Positions 17,178 through 26,628 of a DNA stretch of 64,000 nt are shown here, piece after piece (within the stretch, counting starts at the first letter, position 1; the number at the start of each line of letters is the position of its first letter). Below the pieces are notes generated by a model. The model did no database searches. It was not told the origin of the DNA and saw only the letters and a list, made by a program, of their open reading frames with translations. A program made the translations under genes and the position numbers. Source of the stretch: Amycolatopsis saalfeldensis (GTDB lineage: Bacteria; Actinomycetota; Actinomycetes; Mycobacteriales; Pseudonocardiaceae). Location of the stretch: NCBI RefSeq assembly GCF_900110575.1, contig NZ_FOEF01000018.1, positions 124,001 to 188,000 on the forward strand, in the 5' to 3' direction.

Positions 17178-18851
17178 ATGACCGCGGCAGCAACGGCCGT
17201 CGCGGAGTCACCAGTTGCCTGGCACCGCCGCCCGTCGAACTGGGTCTGGGCCGGGGTCGCGGCCACCCTCGCGCTGTACGCCGCGCTGGCCTGGCGCCGC
17301 CGTTGGATGAGCGACGACGGGCTGCTGGTGCTGCGGACCGTCCGGCAGATCCTGGCGGGCCACGGGCCGGTGTTCAACGTCGGCGAGCGGGTCGAGGCCA
17401 GTACCAGTCCACTGTGGACCTGGCTGCTCGCCGGGGCGGGCGGGATCACCGGCGCCACGCTCGAGTGGCTGGCCGTCGTCCTCGGTTTGCTCTGCGCGGT
17501 CGGCGGACTGTTCTTCGGGCTGGACGGCGCGCGCCGGCTGTACGGCGGCGCGACCGTGGTGCCGGCCGGCGGGCTCGTGGTCTGCGCGCTGCCGCCGTTC
17601 CGGGATTTCGCCACCTCGGGCCTGGAAACCGGGCCGGAGCTGCTGTGGATCGGGCTGGCCTGGTGGCTGCTGGTGCGGGGGAAGGCGCCCATCGCGACCG
17701 CGGTGGTGCTCGGGCTCGGCCCGCTGGTGCGGCCGGACCTGGCGTTGTTCAGCATCGTCGCGTTCGCCGCGCTGGTGCTGCTGCGGCGGCCGAGTGTGCG
17801 CCGCGGCGCGGCCTGGCTCGGTGCCGGGCTGGTGCTGCCGCTCGGGTACCAGGTCTTCCGGATGGGCTACTACGGCCTGCTCGTCCCGAACACCGCGCTC
17901 GCCAAGGAAGCCGGCGACGCCAACTGGGCCCGCGGGTTCGCCTACCTGCTGGACCTGGTCGAGCCGTACTACCTCTGGCTGCCGATCCTGCTGCTGGCGG
18001 TGGTGGTCGCGCTGACGCGCCGGTCGCGGATCCTCACGCTCGCGCCCGTGGTCGCGGCGGTGCTGCTGACCGTTTACGTCGTGCGTGTCGGCGGGGACTT
18101 CATGCACGGCCGCATGCTGCTGCCTGCCCTCTTCGCCTTGCTGCTGCCGGTCATGGCGGTCCCCCTGACTCGGCGGACGGTGGCGCTGCTGACCGCGGTC
18201 GGCGTCTGGTCCGTGGTCGCGGCGGGCTGGCTGCGGGTGCCTTACGCGAACGAGCACCTTTCCACCGGCGTCACCGACGAGCGGGCGTACTGGTCCTGGG
18301 ACACCGGCGACGCGCACCCGGTGCTCGCGTCGGACTTCCTCGGCCAGCCGATGGCGCTCGCGGCCGTGGACGCCGTCAACAGCGCGCGCACGCCGGCCGT
18401 GCTCGTGTACAGCTACGGCGAAAAGCGTTGGTACACCTTCCCGACCGACCGCCCGTACGTGACCATGGCGACCGACAGCATGGGCGCGACCAGCAACCTG
18501 GTGTCCCTCGACGTGCGGGTCCACGACGGTTACGGCCTCGCCAGCGATCTCGCCGCGCACACCGTTTCCATCCCCGGTGGCCGGCCGGGGCACTCGAAAT
18601 GGCTGATCGCGGCGTGGGAGATCGCCGACGCGGGCCGCGGCGACGTCGCGACCGACGGGCAGCCGCACGTCTTCGCCCCGTCCGACATCGATGCCGCGCG
18701 GCAGGCACTGCGCTGCCCGGGCGTCCAGGACGTGCTCGCCTCGACCCGCGCCCCGCTGACGTTCAGCCGGTTCATCGACAATTTCACCGGCGCGACCGGG
18801 CGCACGCAGATCCGCTACGACCGTGACCCCCACGCGGCGGCCGCCTGCTGA
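17178..18851 (+). CDS. aftB: AftB-like terminal beta-(1->2)-arabinofuranosyltransferase
   Basis: 557 residues, a GT-C fold with about nine membrane helices and a C-terminal outer domain. AftB adds the terminal arabinofuranose to arabinogalactan and lipoarabinomannan from decaprenyl-phosphoryl arabinose. The loop RRWMSDDGLLVLRTVRQIL (about 41-59, with the GT-C Asp-Asp) followed by GPVFNVGERVEASTSP matches mycobacterial Rv3805c from memory. Other shared blocks are RMGYYGLLVPNTALAKEA, VGGDFMHGRMLLP and LDVRVHDGYGLASDLAAHT. Such proteins are sometimes labelled ZomB. The start is ATG 17178. It indicates an arabinan-containing wall, consistent with Pseudonocardiaceae. It is not beside other arabinan genes here. 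Confidence 0.85.
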   Translation: MTAAATAVAESPVAWHRRPSNWVWAGVAATLALYAALAWRRRWMSDDGLLVLRTVRQILAGHGPVFNVGERVEASTSPLWTWLLAGAGGITGATLEWLAVVLGLLCAVGGLFFGLDGARRLYGGATVVPAGGLVVCALPPFRDFATSGLETGPELLWIGLAWWLLVRGKAPIATAVVLGLGPLVRPDLALFSIVAFAALVLLRRPSVRRGAAWLGAGLVLPLGYQVFRMGYYGLLVPNTALAKEAGDANWARGFAYLLDLVEPYYLWLPILLLAVVVALTRRSRILTLAPVVAAVLLTVYVVRVGGDFMHGRMLLPALFALLLPVMAVPLTRRTVALLTAVGVWSVVAAGWLRVPYANEHLSTGVTDERAYWSWDTGDAHPVLASDFLGQPMALAAVDAVNSARTPAVLVYSYGEKRWYTFPTDRPYVTMATDSMGATSNLVSLDVRVHDGYGLASDLAAHTVSIPGGRPGHSKWLIAAWEIADAGRGDVATDGQPHVFAPSDIDAARQALRCPGVQDVLASTRAPLTFSRFIDNFTGATGRTQIRYDRDPHAAAAC

Positions 18852-18868
18852 CCCATACGGTGGTGGGT

Positions 18869-19552
18869 ATGACCGATCTTCCGCTCGCCTTGGTCACGGG
18901 TGCTTCCCGTGGCATCGGCGCCGCCGTCGCCCACCAGCTCGCGCCCACCCACCGGCTGCTGCTCGGCGGCCGTGACGAGGCGGCGCTCGCGAAGGTGGCC
19001 GAGGAGCTGCCGGGTGCGCGACCGTGGCCCGTCGACCTCACCGATCCCGCCGCGCTGGCCGAGGCCACCAGCCGGATCGTCGAGCTGGACGTGCTCGTCC
19101 ACTCCGCCGGCGCCGCGCGGCTGGGTTCGGTCGCGGACTCGCCTGCCGACGTCTGGCGCACGAACCTCGAGGTCAACGTCGTCGCGGTGGCCGAGCTGAC
19201 CCGGCTGCTGCTGCCGGCGCTGCGGGCCGCCCGCGGGCACGTCGTGGTGGTCAACTCCGGCGCCGGCCGGAGTGCCCGCGCGGGCTGGGGCCCTTACTCC
19301 GCAAGCAAATTCGCCGCACGCGCGTTCGCCGACGCCCTACGCGAGGAGGAGGGTCCGAGCGGTCTGCGGGTCACCTCGATCTACCCGGGGCGCACCGACA
19401 CGGAGATGCAGCAGCGCGTCGTCGCGCACCTGGGCGGCGAGTACGACCCGGCGCGGTACCTCCGCCCGGACTCCGTCGCCACCGCCGTGCTGACGGCCGT
19501 TTCGGCCAGCCCGGACGCGCACCTGACCGAGCTGGTCCTGCGCCCCCGCTGA
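18869..19552 (+). CDS. Short-chain dehydrogenase/reductase
   Basis: 227 residues, a classical SDR: cofactor motif TGASRGIGAAVA (9-20), structural motif HSAGAA (NAG-like, about 74), catalytic Ser in VVNSGAG and YSASKFAARA (Tyr/Lys). The reaction cannot be told from the sequence. ATG 18869 is preferred to the in-frame GTGs at 18860 and 18863 because TACGGT (18856-18861) is 7 bases upstream, as in other leaderless starts here. Its stop lies one base from the convergent amidohydrolase stop. Confidence 0.88.
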   Translation: MTDLPLALVTGASRGIGAAVAHQLAPTHRLLLGGRDEAALAKVAEELPGARPWPVDLTDPAALAEATSRIVELDVLVHSAGAARLGSVADSPADVWRTNLEVNVVAVAELTRLLLPALRAARGHVVVVNSGAGRSARAGWGPYSASKFAARAFADALREEEGPSGLRVTSIYPGRTDTEMQQRVVAHLGGEYDPARYLRPDSVATAVLTAVSASPDAHLTELVLRPR

Positions 19553-19553
19553 G

Positions 19554-20861
19554 TCAGGCGCGCAGCCGCGCGGCGGTCTCCGCGACGTCGGCCTGGATCT
19601 TGGCGCGGTCCACCCGCGTCGGCTCGGCGTCGGCGACCACCTGCTCGCCCGCGACCCAGACGTCGCGGACCCGCCGTGAGCCCGCGGCCCAGACCAGGTT
19701 GGACAGCAGTTGCTCGTCGGGCACGTCGAGCCCGGCGGCGAAGGCCGGGTCGTCGAGGTCGACGTGCACCAGGTCGGCCCAGCGGCCCGGCTCCAGCACA
19801 CCGATGTCGTTGCGGCCCAACGCTTCCGCGCCGCCGCGGGTGGCCATCAGGAACGCGTCGGCCGCGGTCAGCACGGTGGAGTCGCCGGTGGCCAGGCGCG
19901 CGAGCATCGGCGTGAGCTGCAGCTCCTCCCACAGGTCGATGTCGTCGTTGGAGGCCGGACCGTCCGTGCCGAGGCCGACGGCGACCCCCGCCTCGCGCAG
20001 CTCCTTGATCCGCGCGATGCCGGACGCCAGCTTCGCGTTCGAGCCGGGGCAGTGCGCCATGCCGGTGCCGCGGGCGGCGAACAGCGCGATGTCCTCGTCG
20101 GAGAGGTGGATGGCGTGCGCGGCGAGCGTCCGCCCGTTCAGCATGCCCAGCGAGTCGAGCAGCTTCGGTACGGAGCCGTGTTCCTTGCGCTGCGCCAAAT
20201 CCTCCGCCGCGGCCTCGGCCACGTGGATCTGCACGAGCGCGCCGCGCGCGGCAGCCGATTCCGCGGTGGCGCGCAGCCCTTCGGGGTTCAGCATGTACGC
20301 CGAGTGCGGGCCGTAGCCGAGCTCGATCCGCTCGCCCGGGCCGAACCGCAGGCCGTCGGCGTCGATCCAGCGGTCGATCGCCGCCAGCGACGTCCGCCAG
20401 TCCATGCCCGGCAGCTCCATCACCGGCGGCGCGACGAGCACCCGCCCGCCGGTGGTGAGCACGGCGTCGACCAGCTGCTCGCCCTCGAAGTACATCTCCG
20501 CGCTGGTGGTGACGCCGTGGCGCAGCATCTCCACCGAGCCGAGCAGCATGCCGGTGCGCACGTTCTCCGGGCGCAGCTTGGCCTCGGCCGGCCAGATGAT
20601 CTCGTTCAGCCAGCGCAGCAGCGGCAGGTCGCCGCCCATCCCGCGCAGCAGCGTCATCGGGCTGTGCGCGTGGGTGTTCACCAAGCCCGGCAACAGGATC
20701 CCGCCCAGCCGGGTCACGTCGCCGGCGAACTCCGGCGCCGCGGACTCCGGCCCCACGTGCGTGATCCGGCCGGTGTCGTCGACGTCCACGACGGCGTCGC
20801 GCAGCAGGGAGCAGGCGGGGTCGGAGGGCAGGACGACGGGGGCGAGGAAACGACTGGACAT
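19554..20861 (-). CDS. Amidohydrolase, MTA/SAH deaminase-like
   Basis: 435 residues. The metal-binding NTHAHSPMTLLRG (His-x-His, about 61-63), IHVAEA (third His), AHAIHLSD (fourth His) and LGTDGPASN (Asp) form the mononuclear amidohydrolase centre of the TrzN/MtaD/guanine-deaminase branch. Closest pattern by eye is 5'-methylthioadenosine/S-adenosylhomocysteine deaminase, but cytosine- or other nucleoside-type substrates are possible. ATG 20861 is chosen: TACTAT (20868-20873) lies 6 bases upstream, with TTGCCG 19 bases before that, and there is no ribosome site. Confidence 0.82.
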   Translation of the reverse strand: MSSRFLAPVVLPSDPACSLLRDAVVDVDDTGRITHVGPESAAPEFAGDVTRLGGILLPGLVNTHAHSPMTLLRGMGGDLPLLRWLNEIIWPAEAKLRPENVRTGMLLGSVEMLRHGVTTSAEMYFEGEQLVDAVLTTGGRVLVAPPVMELPGMDWRTSLAAIDRWIDADGLRFGPGERIELGYGPHSAYMLNPEGLRATAESAAARGALVQIHVAEAAAEDLAQRKEHGSVPKLLDSLGMLNGRTLAAHAIHLSDEDIALFAARGTGMAHCPGSNAKLASGIARIKELREAGVAVGLGTDGPASNDDIDLWEELQLTPMLARLATGDSTVLTAADAFLMATRGGAEALGRNDIGVLEPGRWADLVHVDLDDPAFAAGLDVPDEQLLSNLVWAAGSRRVRDVWVAGEQVVADAEPTRVDRAKIQADVAETAARLRA

Positions 20862-20902
20862 GCGGAGATAGTACGGACGTCCCACTCACCCTCGGCAACA
20901 AG

Positions 20903-20948
20903 GCCGTGAGTGTTCAGGCCCGCTTTACTCCGCGTAAACACTCACGGC
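20903..20948. repeat. Dispersed hairpin element, GTGAGTGTT family, copy 1
   Basis: GCCGTGAGTGTT (20903-20914) pairs perfectly with AACACTCACGGC (20937-20948). The loop holds a nested TTTAC-n5-GTAAA. It lies between the amidohydrolase promoter and the 3' end of the response-regulator gene and could terminate the latter. A related element follows pckA (41352-41414). Confidence 0.7.
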
Positions 20949-20950
20949 GA

Positions 20951-21601
20951 TCAGTCGACCACTCCGCTGCGCCAGGCCCAGGCCGCGATCTCCACCCGGT
21001 TGCGCGCGCCGACCTTGCCCTGCACCGAGGCCAGGTGGGTCTTCACCGTCGAGAGCGAGAGGTACAGCTCGGCGCCGATCTCGGTGTTGGTCAGGCCCCG
21101 CGCCGCGGCCTTGACCACGTCCAGCTCCCGGGTGGTCAGCGGCTCCGAAGGCGGCGCGATGTCACGTCGCTTGGTCCCGCCGTCGAAGTGCTTCAGCAGC
21201 CGGACGGTGATCTGCGGCGACACCAGTGCGTCGCCGCGCTCGGCCGCGCGGATCGCCTCGATCAACAGGGCCGGGCCCGCGTCCTTGAGCAGGAAGCCGC
21301 TCGCGCCGTTGCGCAGCGCGGTGTGCACGTACTCGTCGAGGTCGAACGTCGTGACGACCACGACCTTCAGCGGGTCGGTGACGTCCGGGCCGGCGAGCTG
21401 GCGCGTCACCTCCAGCCCGTCGAGGCCGGGCATGCGGATGTCGAGCAGGCAGACGTCCGGTCGCAGCTCGCGGGCCCGGGACACCGCCGACACCCCGTCG
21501 GCGACGTCCGCCACCACCTCGATGTCCTCCTGGGCGTCCAGGATCATGCGGAAGCCCATCCGCACCATCTCCTGGTCGTCCGCGATCAGTACCCGGATCA
21601 C
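20951..21601 (-). CDS. NarL/LuxR-type response regulator
   Basis: 216 residues. The receiver domain has acidic pocket ADDQ (8-9), phosphoacceptor Asp in CLLDIRMPG (about 54) and Lys in FLLKDAG. A LuxR helix-turn-helix follows (about 150-210: LTTRELDVVKAAARGLTNTE and LYLSLSTVKTHLASV). It overlaps the kinase gene upstream by 4 bases, so the two are translated together. With the divergent FtsX-type ABC exporter it probably forms a stress-sensing export module (inference from context). Confidence 0.92.
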   Translation of the reverse strand: MIRVLIADDQEMVRMGFRMILDAQEDIEVVADVADGVSAVSRARELRPDVCLLDIRMPGLDGLEVTRQLAGPDVTDPLKVVVVTTFDLDEYVHTALRNGASGFLLKDAGPALLIEAIRAAERGDALVSPQITVRLLKHFDGGTKRRDIAPPSEPLTTRELDVVKAAARGLTNTEIGAELYLSLSTVKTHLASVQGKVGARNRVEIAAWAWRSGVVD

Positions 21602-23394
21602 TCGTCCTCATCCCCGTTCGCTTCGAGTGGCAGCCACGCTTCGACGCGCCAGCCGCCGTCCGGCCCGCGTCCCGTGGTGAGCCGCCCGTGCAGCAGGGCG
21701 ACGCGCTCGCGCATGCCGACCAGACCGTAGCCGCCCGATCCGCCGGCCGGTCGGTCCACCTGCTCCCGGCCGTCGTCCAGCACCCGGATGTGCAGTTCCT
21801 TGCCGACGACCTCGGCCAGTACCAAGGCTTCGGTGACGCCGGCGGCGTGTTTGCCCACGTTCGTCAGCGATTCCTGGATCAGCCGCAGCGCCGAGCGGCC
21901 GACCTCGTGCGGCAGGTCCGGCGGCAGGTCGAGGCGCAGGGACGTCGGCACGCCGTGGCTCCCGCTCTCGACCAGGCGCTGCAGGTCGGCGGCCAGGTCG
22001 GTGGTGGCCTGCTCGCTGAACTCGGTCGAGCCGGACGGCGTGTCCCCGCGCATGCTGCGGACCAGCCGCCGCATCGCGGCGAGCGCCTCGACGCCGGCGT
22101 CCTCGATCCGGCCCATCGCGTCGACCGCGAGCTGCGGGCTCTTCTCGCCGACCATCCGCGCGGCCTGCGCCTGCACCACGATGCCGGTCACGTGGTGGGC
22201 GACCACGTCGTGCAGCTCGCGCGCCAGCGCCATCCGCTCGGCCGTCTGCGCGTCGGTGACCGCGGACTTCATCACCTGCTTGCGCTCGGAGTCCCGCGAG
22301 CGCAGGAACAGTCCGATCGCGATCGCGATGCCCAGCAGCAGCGCCGCGGCGATGGCGAACGAGGCCAGCGCCTGCGGGTCCGTCATCAGCCGGTACCGGG
22401 TGGTGCGGACGGAGTTCACCACCGTCGCGACGGCGACCACCGCGGACAGCGTCGCGATCCGCGGCCAGGCCCGCGCCAGCGGGACCGCGCGGACCAGGTT
22501 GATCACCACGCCGATGCCGGCCACGACCTGGGCCGGCGCCACCCCGCCCAGCAGCTCGTAATCCGAGCCCAGCCGCAGGAACGGCGTGACCAGGGTGGAC
22601 AGCATCAGCACCCCGGCCAGGCCGAGGATCGCGTCGGCCGGACGGCGCGGCGACAGCACGGCGATCACCGCGGCCGCGATCGAGCAGAGCAGGACGGGGA
22701 AGCCCCGGACCGCGGTGCTGTAGGTGAAGGCGAACTCGACCAGCAGGGCGAACGACAGCAGGCCGATCAGCGGCCACTGGCCCCGGACCAGCTCGTTGAG
22801 CCGGCGGATCCGGCGCAGCCGTTGCTCGCGGGGGCCGGTGCGGGTGCGCCCGGCCGTGCCGATGACCACGGCCCCGGTGAGCAGCAGGCAGCCGAACAGC
22901 AGTCCTTGCACGGTCGTGGAGCTGGACATCTCGCCGTACGGGTAACGGCCGAAGACGGCGGTCAGCGCGCCCACCACGAGGGCGGCGATCACGGCGAACG
23001 CGACGCCGGGGCGGGCGCGGCGGGCGGCGTAGTAGACCATCTCCACCCCGGCCACCACCTCGGTGACGGCCAGGTTCGGCAGCACGCTCGAGTACGCCGG
23101 CGTGTGCAGGTAGTGGATGAAGAACGTGAAGAAGATCAGCACGGCCGCGCCGACCGCCGCCGCGACGGCCGCGCGCCGCCGGGACCACAGCGCGCAGGCC
23201 ACCATCGCGAAGATGCCCGGCAGCAGCTCGAAGTCCACGAACCGCGGGCCGGAGTGGTCGAGCGCCGCGTTCGTCAGGAACAGCAGGTCGAAAACCAGTG
23301 CGCAGAGCAGCACGACCGTCGGCATGCCAAGCCGGCGCACCAGGTCGGAGGCGCGCGCGTAGAAGGCCTGACTGCGGGACGGAGCTTCGGGCAC
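21598..23394 (-). CDS. Sensor histidine kinase, HisKA_3 type
   Basis: 598 residues. The N-terminal ~370 residues are highly hydrophobic with roughly ten membrane helices and little outer loop, so the signal is likely sensed within the membrane. The dimerisation/phosphoacceptor helix is ARELHDVVAHHVTGIVVQAQ (His ~404), and a degenerate HATPase_c ends with GGYGLVGMRERVALLHG. It phosphorylates the response regulator encoded 4 bases in overlap downstream. GTG 23394 has TAACGT (23401-23406) 6 bases upstream and no ribosome site. It is divergent from an ABC exporter operon, its probable target. Confidence 0.9.
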   Translation of the reverse strand: MPEAPSRSQAFYARASDLVRRLGMPTVVLLCALVFDLLFLTNAALDHSGPRFVDFELLPGIFAMVACALWSRRRAAVAAAVGAAVLIFFTFFIHYLHTPAYSSVLPNLAVTEVVAGVEMVYYAARRARPGVAFAVIAALVVGALTAVFGRYPYGEMSSSTTVQGLLFGCLLLTGAVVIGTAGRTRTGPREQRLRRIRRLNELVRGQWPLIGLLSFALLVEFAFTYSTAVRGFPVLLCSIAAAVIAVLSPRRPADAILGLAGVLMLSTLVTPFLRLGSDYELLGGVAPAQVVAGIGVVINLVRAVPLARAWPRIATLSAVVAVATVVNSVRTTRYRLMTDPQALASFAIAAALLLGIAIAIGLFLRSRDSERKQVMKSAVTDAQTAERMALARELHDVVAHHVTGIVVQAQAARMVGEKSPQLAVDAMGRIEDAGVEALAAMRRLVRSMRGDTPSGSTEFSEQATTDLAADLQRLVESGSHGVPTSLRLDLPPDLPHEVGRSALRLIQESLTNVGKHAAGVTEALVLAEVVGKELHIRVLDDGREQVDRPAGGSGGYGLVGMRERVALLHGRLTTGRGPDGGWRVEAWLPLEANGDEDE

Positions 23395-23581
23395 AGCAAA
23401 ACGTTAGAGGATCCGGGGGCGCCCGCACCTTGGCCAGGTGGTTCGAGCCGCATCGGCCGATCGGCCGATGCCGGTGGCCGCCGGACTGGCCGTCTGCCCG
23501 AAGTGGACACCCGGGCCGATCCGTGAAGCTCATCCGCAACGAAGTCGCGTCAGCTACTCAGCTACGAGGAGAGACTCCCGG

Positions 23582-24277
23582 ATGAGCAATCCACAGTGGA
23601 CCAACGGGCCGGTGCTTTCGGGCCGTGGTCTGGTGAAGCGGTACGGCGGGCAGTACGCACTGGCCGGGGTCGACATCGACATCCAGCCCGGCGACGCGGT
23701 CGCCATCGTGGGCCCGTCCGGCTCCGGCAAGACGTCGCTGCTGCACGTGCTGGCCGGCATCCTGCGCGCCGACGGCGGTGAGATCCACCTGGCCGGCCAG
23801 CGCGTCGACCAGCTCGGTGAGAAGAAGCGCAGCGAGCTGCGGCGCACCGAGTTCGGCTTCGTGTTCCAGTCCGGCATGCTCGTCTCGGAGCTGACGGCGG
23901 AGGAGAACGTCGCGCTGCCGTCGCTGCTCGCGGGCAAGAGCCGCCGCGAGTCGGTGCAGGCCGGCCGCGAGTGGCTGGCCCACCTCGGCCTGGCCGGCAA
24001 GGAGGCCCGCCGCCCCGGCGAGCTGTCCGGCGGCGAGGCCCAGCGCGTCGCGATCGCCAGGGCGCTCACGCACCGGCCGAAGGTGATCTTCGCCGACGAG
24101 CCGACCGGCGCCCTCGACACCCGCACCGGCCGCGAGACCATGGACGCGCTGCTCGGCGCCGCCCGCGAGTCCGGCGCGGCCGTGCTGGTCGTGACGCACG
24201 ACCGTGAGCTGGCCGAGTCGATGCCCAAGACCGTGGCCATCCGTGACGGCCTGATCGCGACGAGGCTCGCGGCATGA
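23582..24277 (+). CDS. ABC transporter ATPase, MacB/LolD type
   Basis: 231 residues: Walker A GPSGSGKTS (about 41-49), Q-loop VFQSG, signature ELSGGEAQRVAIARAL, Walker B VIFADEPTGALDT, H-loop VTHD. ATG 23582 is chosen over a longer frame because GAGGAGA lies ~9 bases upstream and the protein begins just before the ABC fold. It overlaps the FtsX-like permease by 4 bases. Exporters of this class expel lipids, peptides or antibiotics, and the divergent two-component genes probably control it. Confidence 0.92.
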   Translation: MSNPQWTNGPVLSGRGLVKRYGGQYALAGVDIDIQPGDAVAIVGPSGSGKTSLLHVLAGILRADGGEIHLAGQRVDQLGEKKRSELRRTEFGFVFQSGMLVSELTAEENVALPSLLAGKSRRESVQAGREWLAHLGLAGKEARRPGELSGGEAQRVAIARALTHRPKVIFADEPTGALDTRTGRETMDALLGAARESGAAVLVVTHDRELAESMPKTVAIRDGLIATRLAA

Positions 24278-26517
24278 ATTCGCTCCAGCTCGCCCTGCGC
24301 GTGCTCCGCGTCGACCGGCGGACCCGCACCTCGGCGATCCTCACCGCGGTCGGCGTCGCGGTCGCGACCGGGCTCGTGCTCCTGCTCGCCTCGCTGCCGT
24401 TCGCCACGCAGGCGCGTGAGCAGCGCGCCGAGTGGCAGACCGGCTACCACTACAACACCGGCGGCCGGCCGGTCATGATGGTCGGCGATTCGAAGGACTA
24501 CTTCAACGGCCAGGAGATCGACCGCGTCGACGTGGCGGTCACCGGGAACACGGCGGGCCTGAAGCTGCCGGCGGGGATCCCGAAGCTGCCGGCTCCGGGC
24601 GAGGCGATCGTGTCGCCCGCGTTGGGCCGGATCCTGAACACCACGCCGGCCGACCAGCTCGGCGACCGGTTCGGCCAGCCCGTCGCCGCGCTCGGCGAAC
24701 AGGCCCTGCGGTACCCGGAGCAGCTCGTCGCGTATGTCGGGCACACCCCGGACGAGCTGACCGGGGAGCACCCGAGGCCGGCCAGTGGCTTCCCCACCAA
24801 GGAGGCGAAGCCCGACGGCCTGCTGACGCTGCTGTCCTGGGTCGGCATCATCGTGCTGCTCGTGCCGAGCCTGGTGCTCGTCGCCTCCTCGGCGCGGCTC
24901 ACCGCGGCCCGGCGCGAACGGCGGCTCGCCGCGATCCGCCTCGCCGGTGCGACGCCGGGGCAGGTGACGTCGATGGTCGCGAGCGAGACCGTGCTCTCGG
25001 CCGGCATCGGCGCCCTGCTCGGGCTGGGGATCAGCCCGGCGTTGCACGGGTTGGCGACCTTCGTCCCGTGGGCCGGCGGCACCTGGCTGGCCTCGGACTT
25101 CAGCCTGCCGGTCGGGCTGCTGGTGCTGATCGTCGTCGCGATCCCCGCGCTGGTGGTGCTGGCCGGGGTGCTGGGCCTGCGCCGCGTGCTGCGCAACCCG
25201 CTGTTCGCCACCGGCGGCCACAGCGTCAAGCCGCTGCGCTGGTGGCGGCTGCTCGCCCTGCCCATCGCGGGCGCGTTCTTCCTGTACGCGGTGGTGACCG
25301 CGGGCCACAACAGCAGCGGTCCCAGCATGGTGCTGTTCGGCCTGTTCCTGCTGGTGGCCTCCGCGATGGTGGTCGGCCCGTGGGTGACGTCGGCGGTCGG
25401 CGGCACGTTCGTCCGGATGTGGCGCCGCCCCTCGTCTCTGCTGGCCGGACGACGGCTGCGCAACGACCCGAAGGGCGCCTACCGCGCTTCGGCCGGGATC
25501 GTGCTCGCCGTGTTCACCGGCTCGATGGCGCTCACGCTGCTGCCCTCGTTCGACTCCCTCGCCGGCGGCGGGCGGCCGTACGTCGACTCCGTGCTGTACG
25601 CCGACGTCACCTCGACTCAGGCGAAAACGGTGGTGGACAAGGCAAACGCCGCGCTGGCCCGGTACGGCCAGCAGGAGCGCGCGCTCGCCGTCGACAGCGT
25701 GTACCTCACGCAGGGCTCCGGCCGGTACCAGAATTTCGAACGGGCACTGGTCATGTCGTGCGCGGACGCCGCGCGGCTCACCCGGCTCGGGATCACCGCG
25801 GCCGACTGCGCCGAGGGCACCGGCCTGTACGCGCCGTACCAGATGAACACGGCCGGCTACTCGGTGGTCGGCGAACCGTACGGGTCCGACCCCGGCAAGC
25901 CGCTCGGCAACGTGCCGATGAAGGCGTACAGCGAAAACAGCAAGTCCGACGGCTCGTACGTGCTCGACCCGGCTTCGGTGCCGGCCGGGGTGACGCCCAG
26001 CTACACCTCGGTGATCGCGCCGACCACGGACGCGAACCGCGAGATCGTGCGCACCGCGCTGACGGCCGCCGCGGTCGGGGTGGACATCGGCAGCCTGGAC
26101 CAGCACCTGTCCGGTCAGCAGACCCAGCTGGACGACCTGCGCCGGGTGACCGTGATCGGCCTGATCGCCGCGGGCGTGCTCGCGGGCTGCAGCGCCGCGG
26201 TCGCCACGGCGGGCTCGGTGATGGACCGGCGCCGGACGTTCGGCGCGCTAATCGCGGCGGGCACGCCGGTGCGGGTGCTCTCGCGGGCCTTGCGGATGGA
26301 GGCCGCGCTGCCCGCGCTGGTCGCCACGATCGGCGCCGGGGTGGTCGGCGTCCTCGTCGGGGTGGGGCTGTTCAGCACGGTCAACTCGGGCAGCGTGGTG
26401 CTCAGCCCGTGGATCCTCGCTCCGGTGGTGCTCGGGATCGGGGTGGCCCTGCTCGGCGCGTCGGTCTGCACGCCCGCGCTCAAGCGGGTGCAGGCGGAGC
26501 CGCTGGCCGACGAGTAG
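24274..26517 (+). CDS. FtsX-like ABC transporter permease
   Basis: 747 residues. There is one N-terminal helix, a soluble outer region (about 50-170), a first FtsX core of helices (~185-310), further helices (~325-420), a second outer domain (~430-620) and a C-terminal FtsX core (~630-740). This is a duplicated FtsX plan for one polypeptide that pairs with the ATPase upstream (ATGA overlap). RERRLAAIRLAGATPGQV is the conserved coupling helix, and a second version appears as DRRRTFGALIAAGTPVRV. The cargo is unknown; antimicrobial-peptide resistance is a typical role. Confidence 0.88.
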   Translation: MNSLQLALRVLRVDRRTRTSAILTAVGVAVATGLVLLLASLPFATQAREQRAEWQTGYHYNTGGRPVMMVGDSKDYFNGQEIDRVDVAVTGNTAGLKLPAGIPKLPAPGEAIVSPALGRILNTTPADQLGDRFGQPVAALGEQALRYPEQLVAYVGHTPDELTGEHPRPASGFPTKEAKPDGLLTLLSWVGIIVLLVPSLVLVASSARLTAARRERRLAAIRLAGATPGQVTSMVASETVLSAGIGALLGLGISPALHGLATFVPWAGGTWLASDFSLPVGLLVLIVVAIPALVVLAGVLGLRRVLRNPLFATGGHSVKPLRWWRLLALPIAGAFFLYAVVTAGHNSSGPSMVLFGLFLLVASAMVVGPWVTSAVGGTFVRMWRRPSSLLAGRRLRNDPKGAYRASAGIVLAVFTGSMALTLLPSFDSLAGGGRPYVDSVLYADVTSTQAKTVVDKANAALARYGQQERALAVDSVYLTQGSGRYQNFERALVMSCADAARLTRLGITAADCAEGTGLYAPYQMNTAGYSVVGEPYGSDPGKPLGNVPMKAYSENSKSDGSYVLDPASVPAGVTPSYTSVIAPTTDANREIVRTALTAAAVGVDIGSLDQHLSGQQTQLDDLRRVTVIGLIAAGVLAGCSAAVATAGSVMDRRRTFGALIAAGTPVRVLSRALRMEAALPALVATIGAGVVGVLVGVGLFSTVNSGSVVLSPWILAPVVLGIGVALLGASVCTPALKRVQAEPLADE

Positions 26518-26571
26518 GAGACGTCGTCCGTCCGGCTCGGGGGCCAGGCGGGCGCGGGGGTAAGAGGGAGA

Positions 26572-26604
26572 GGCTGTCGCCGGGCCGGGAACCCGGCGAC
26601 AGCC
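26572..26604 (+). terminator. Terminator between ABC exporter and trmB
   Basis: GGCTGTCGCCGGG (26572-26584) pairs perfectly with 26592-26604 across a 7-base loop, followed by CTTCTTTCG. It lies between convergent genes. Confidence 0.88.
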
Positions 26605-26628
26605 CTTCTTTCGTTTCGGAAGAACGCC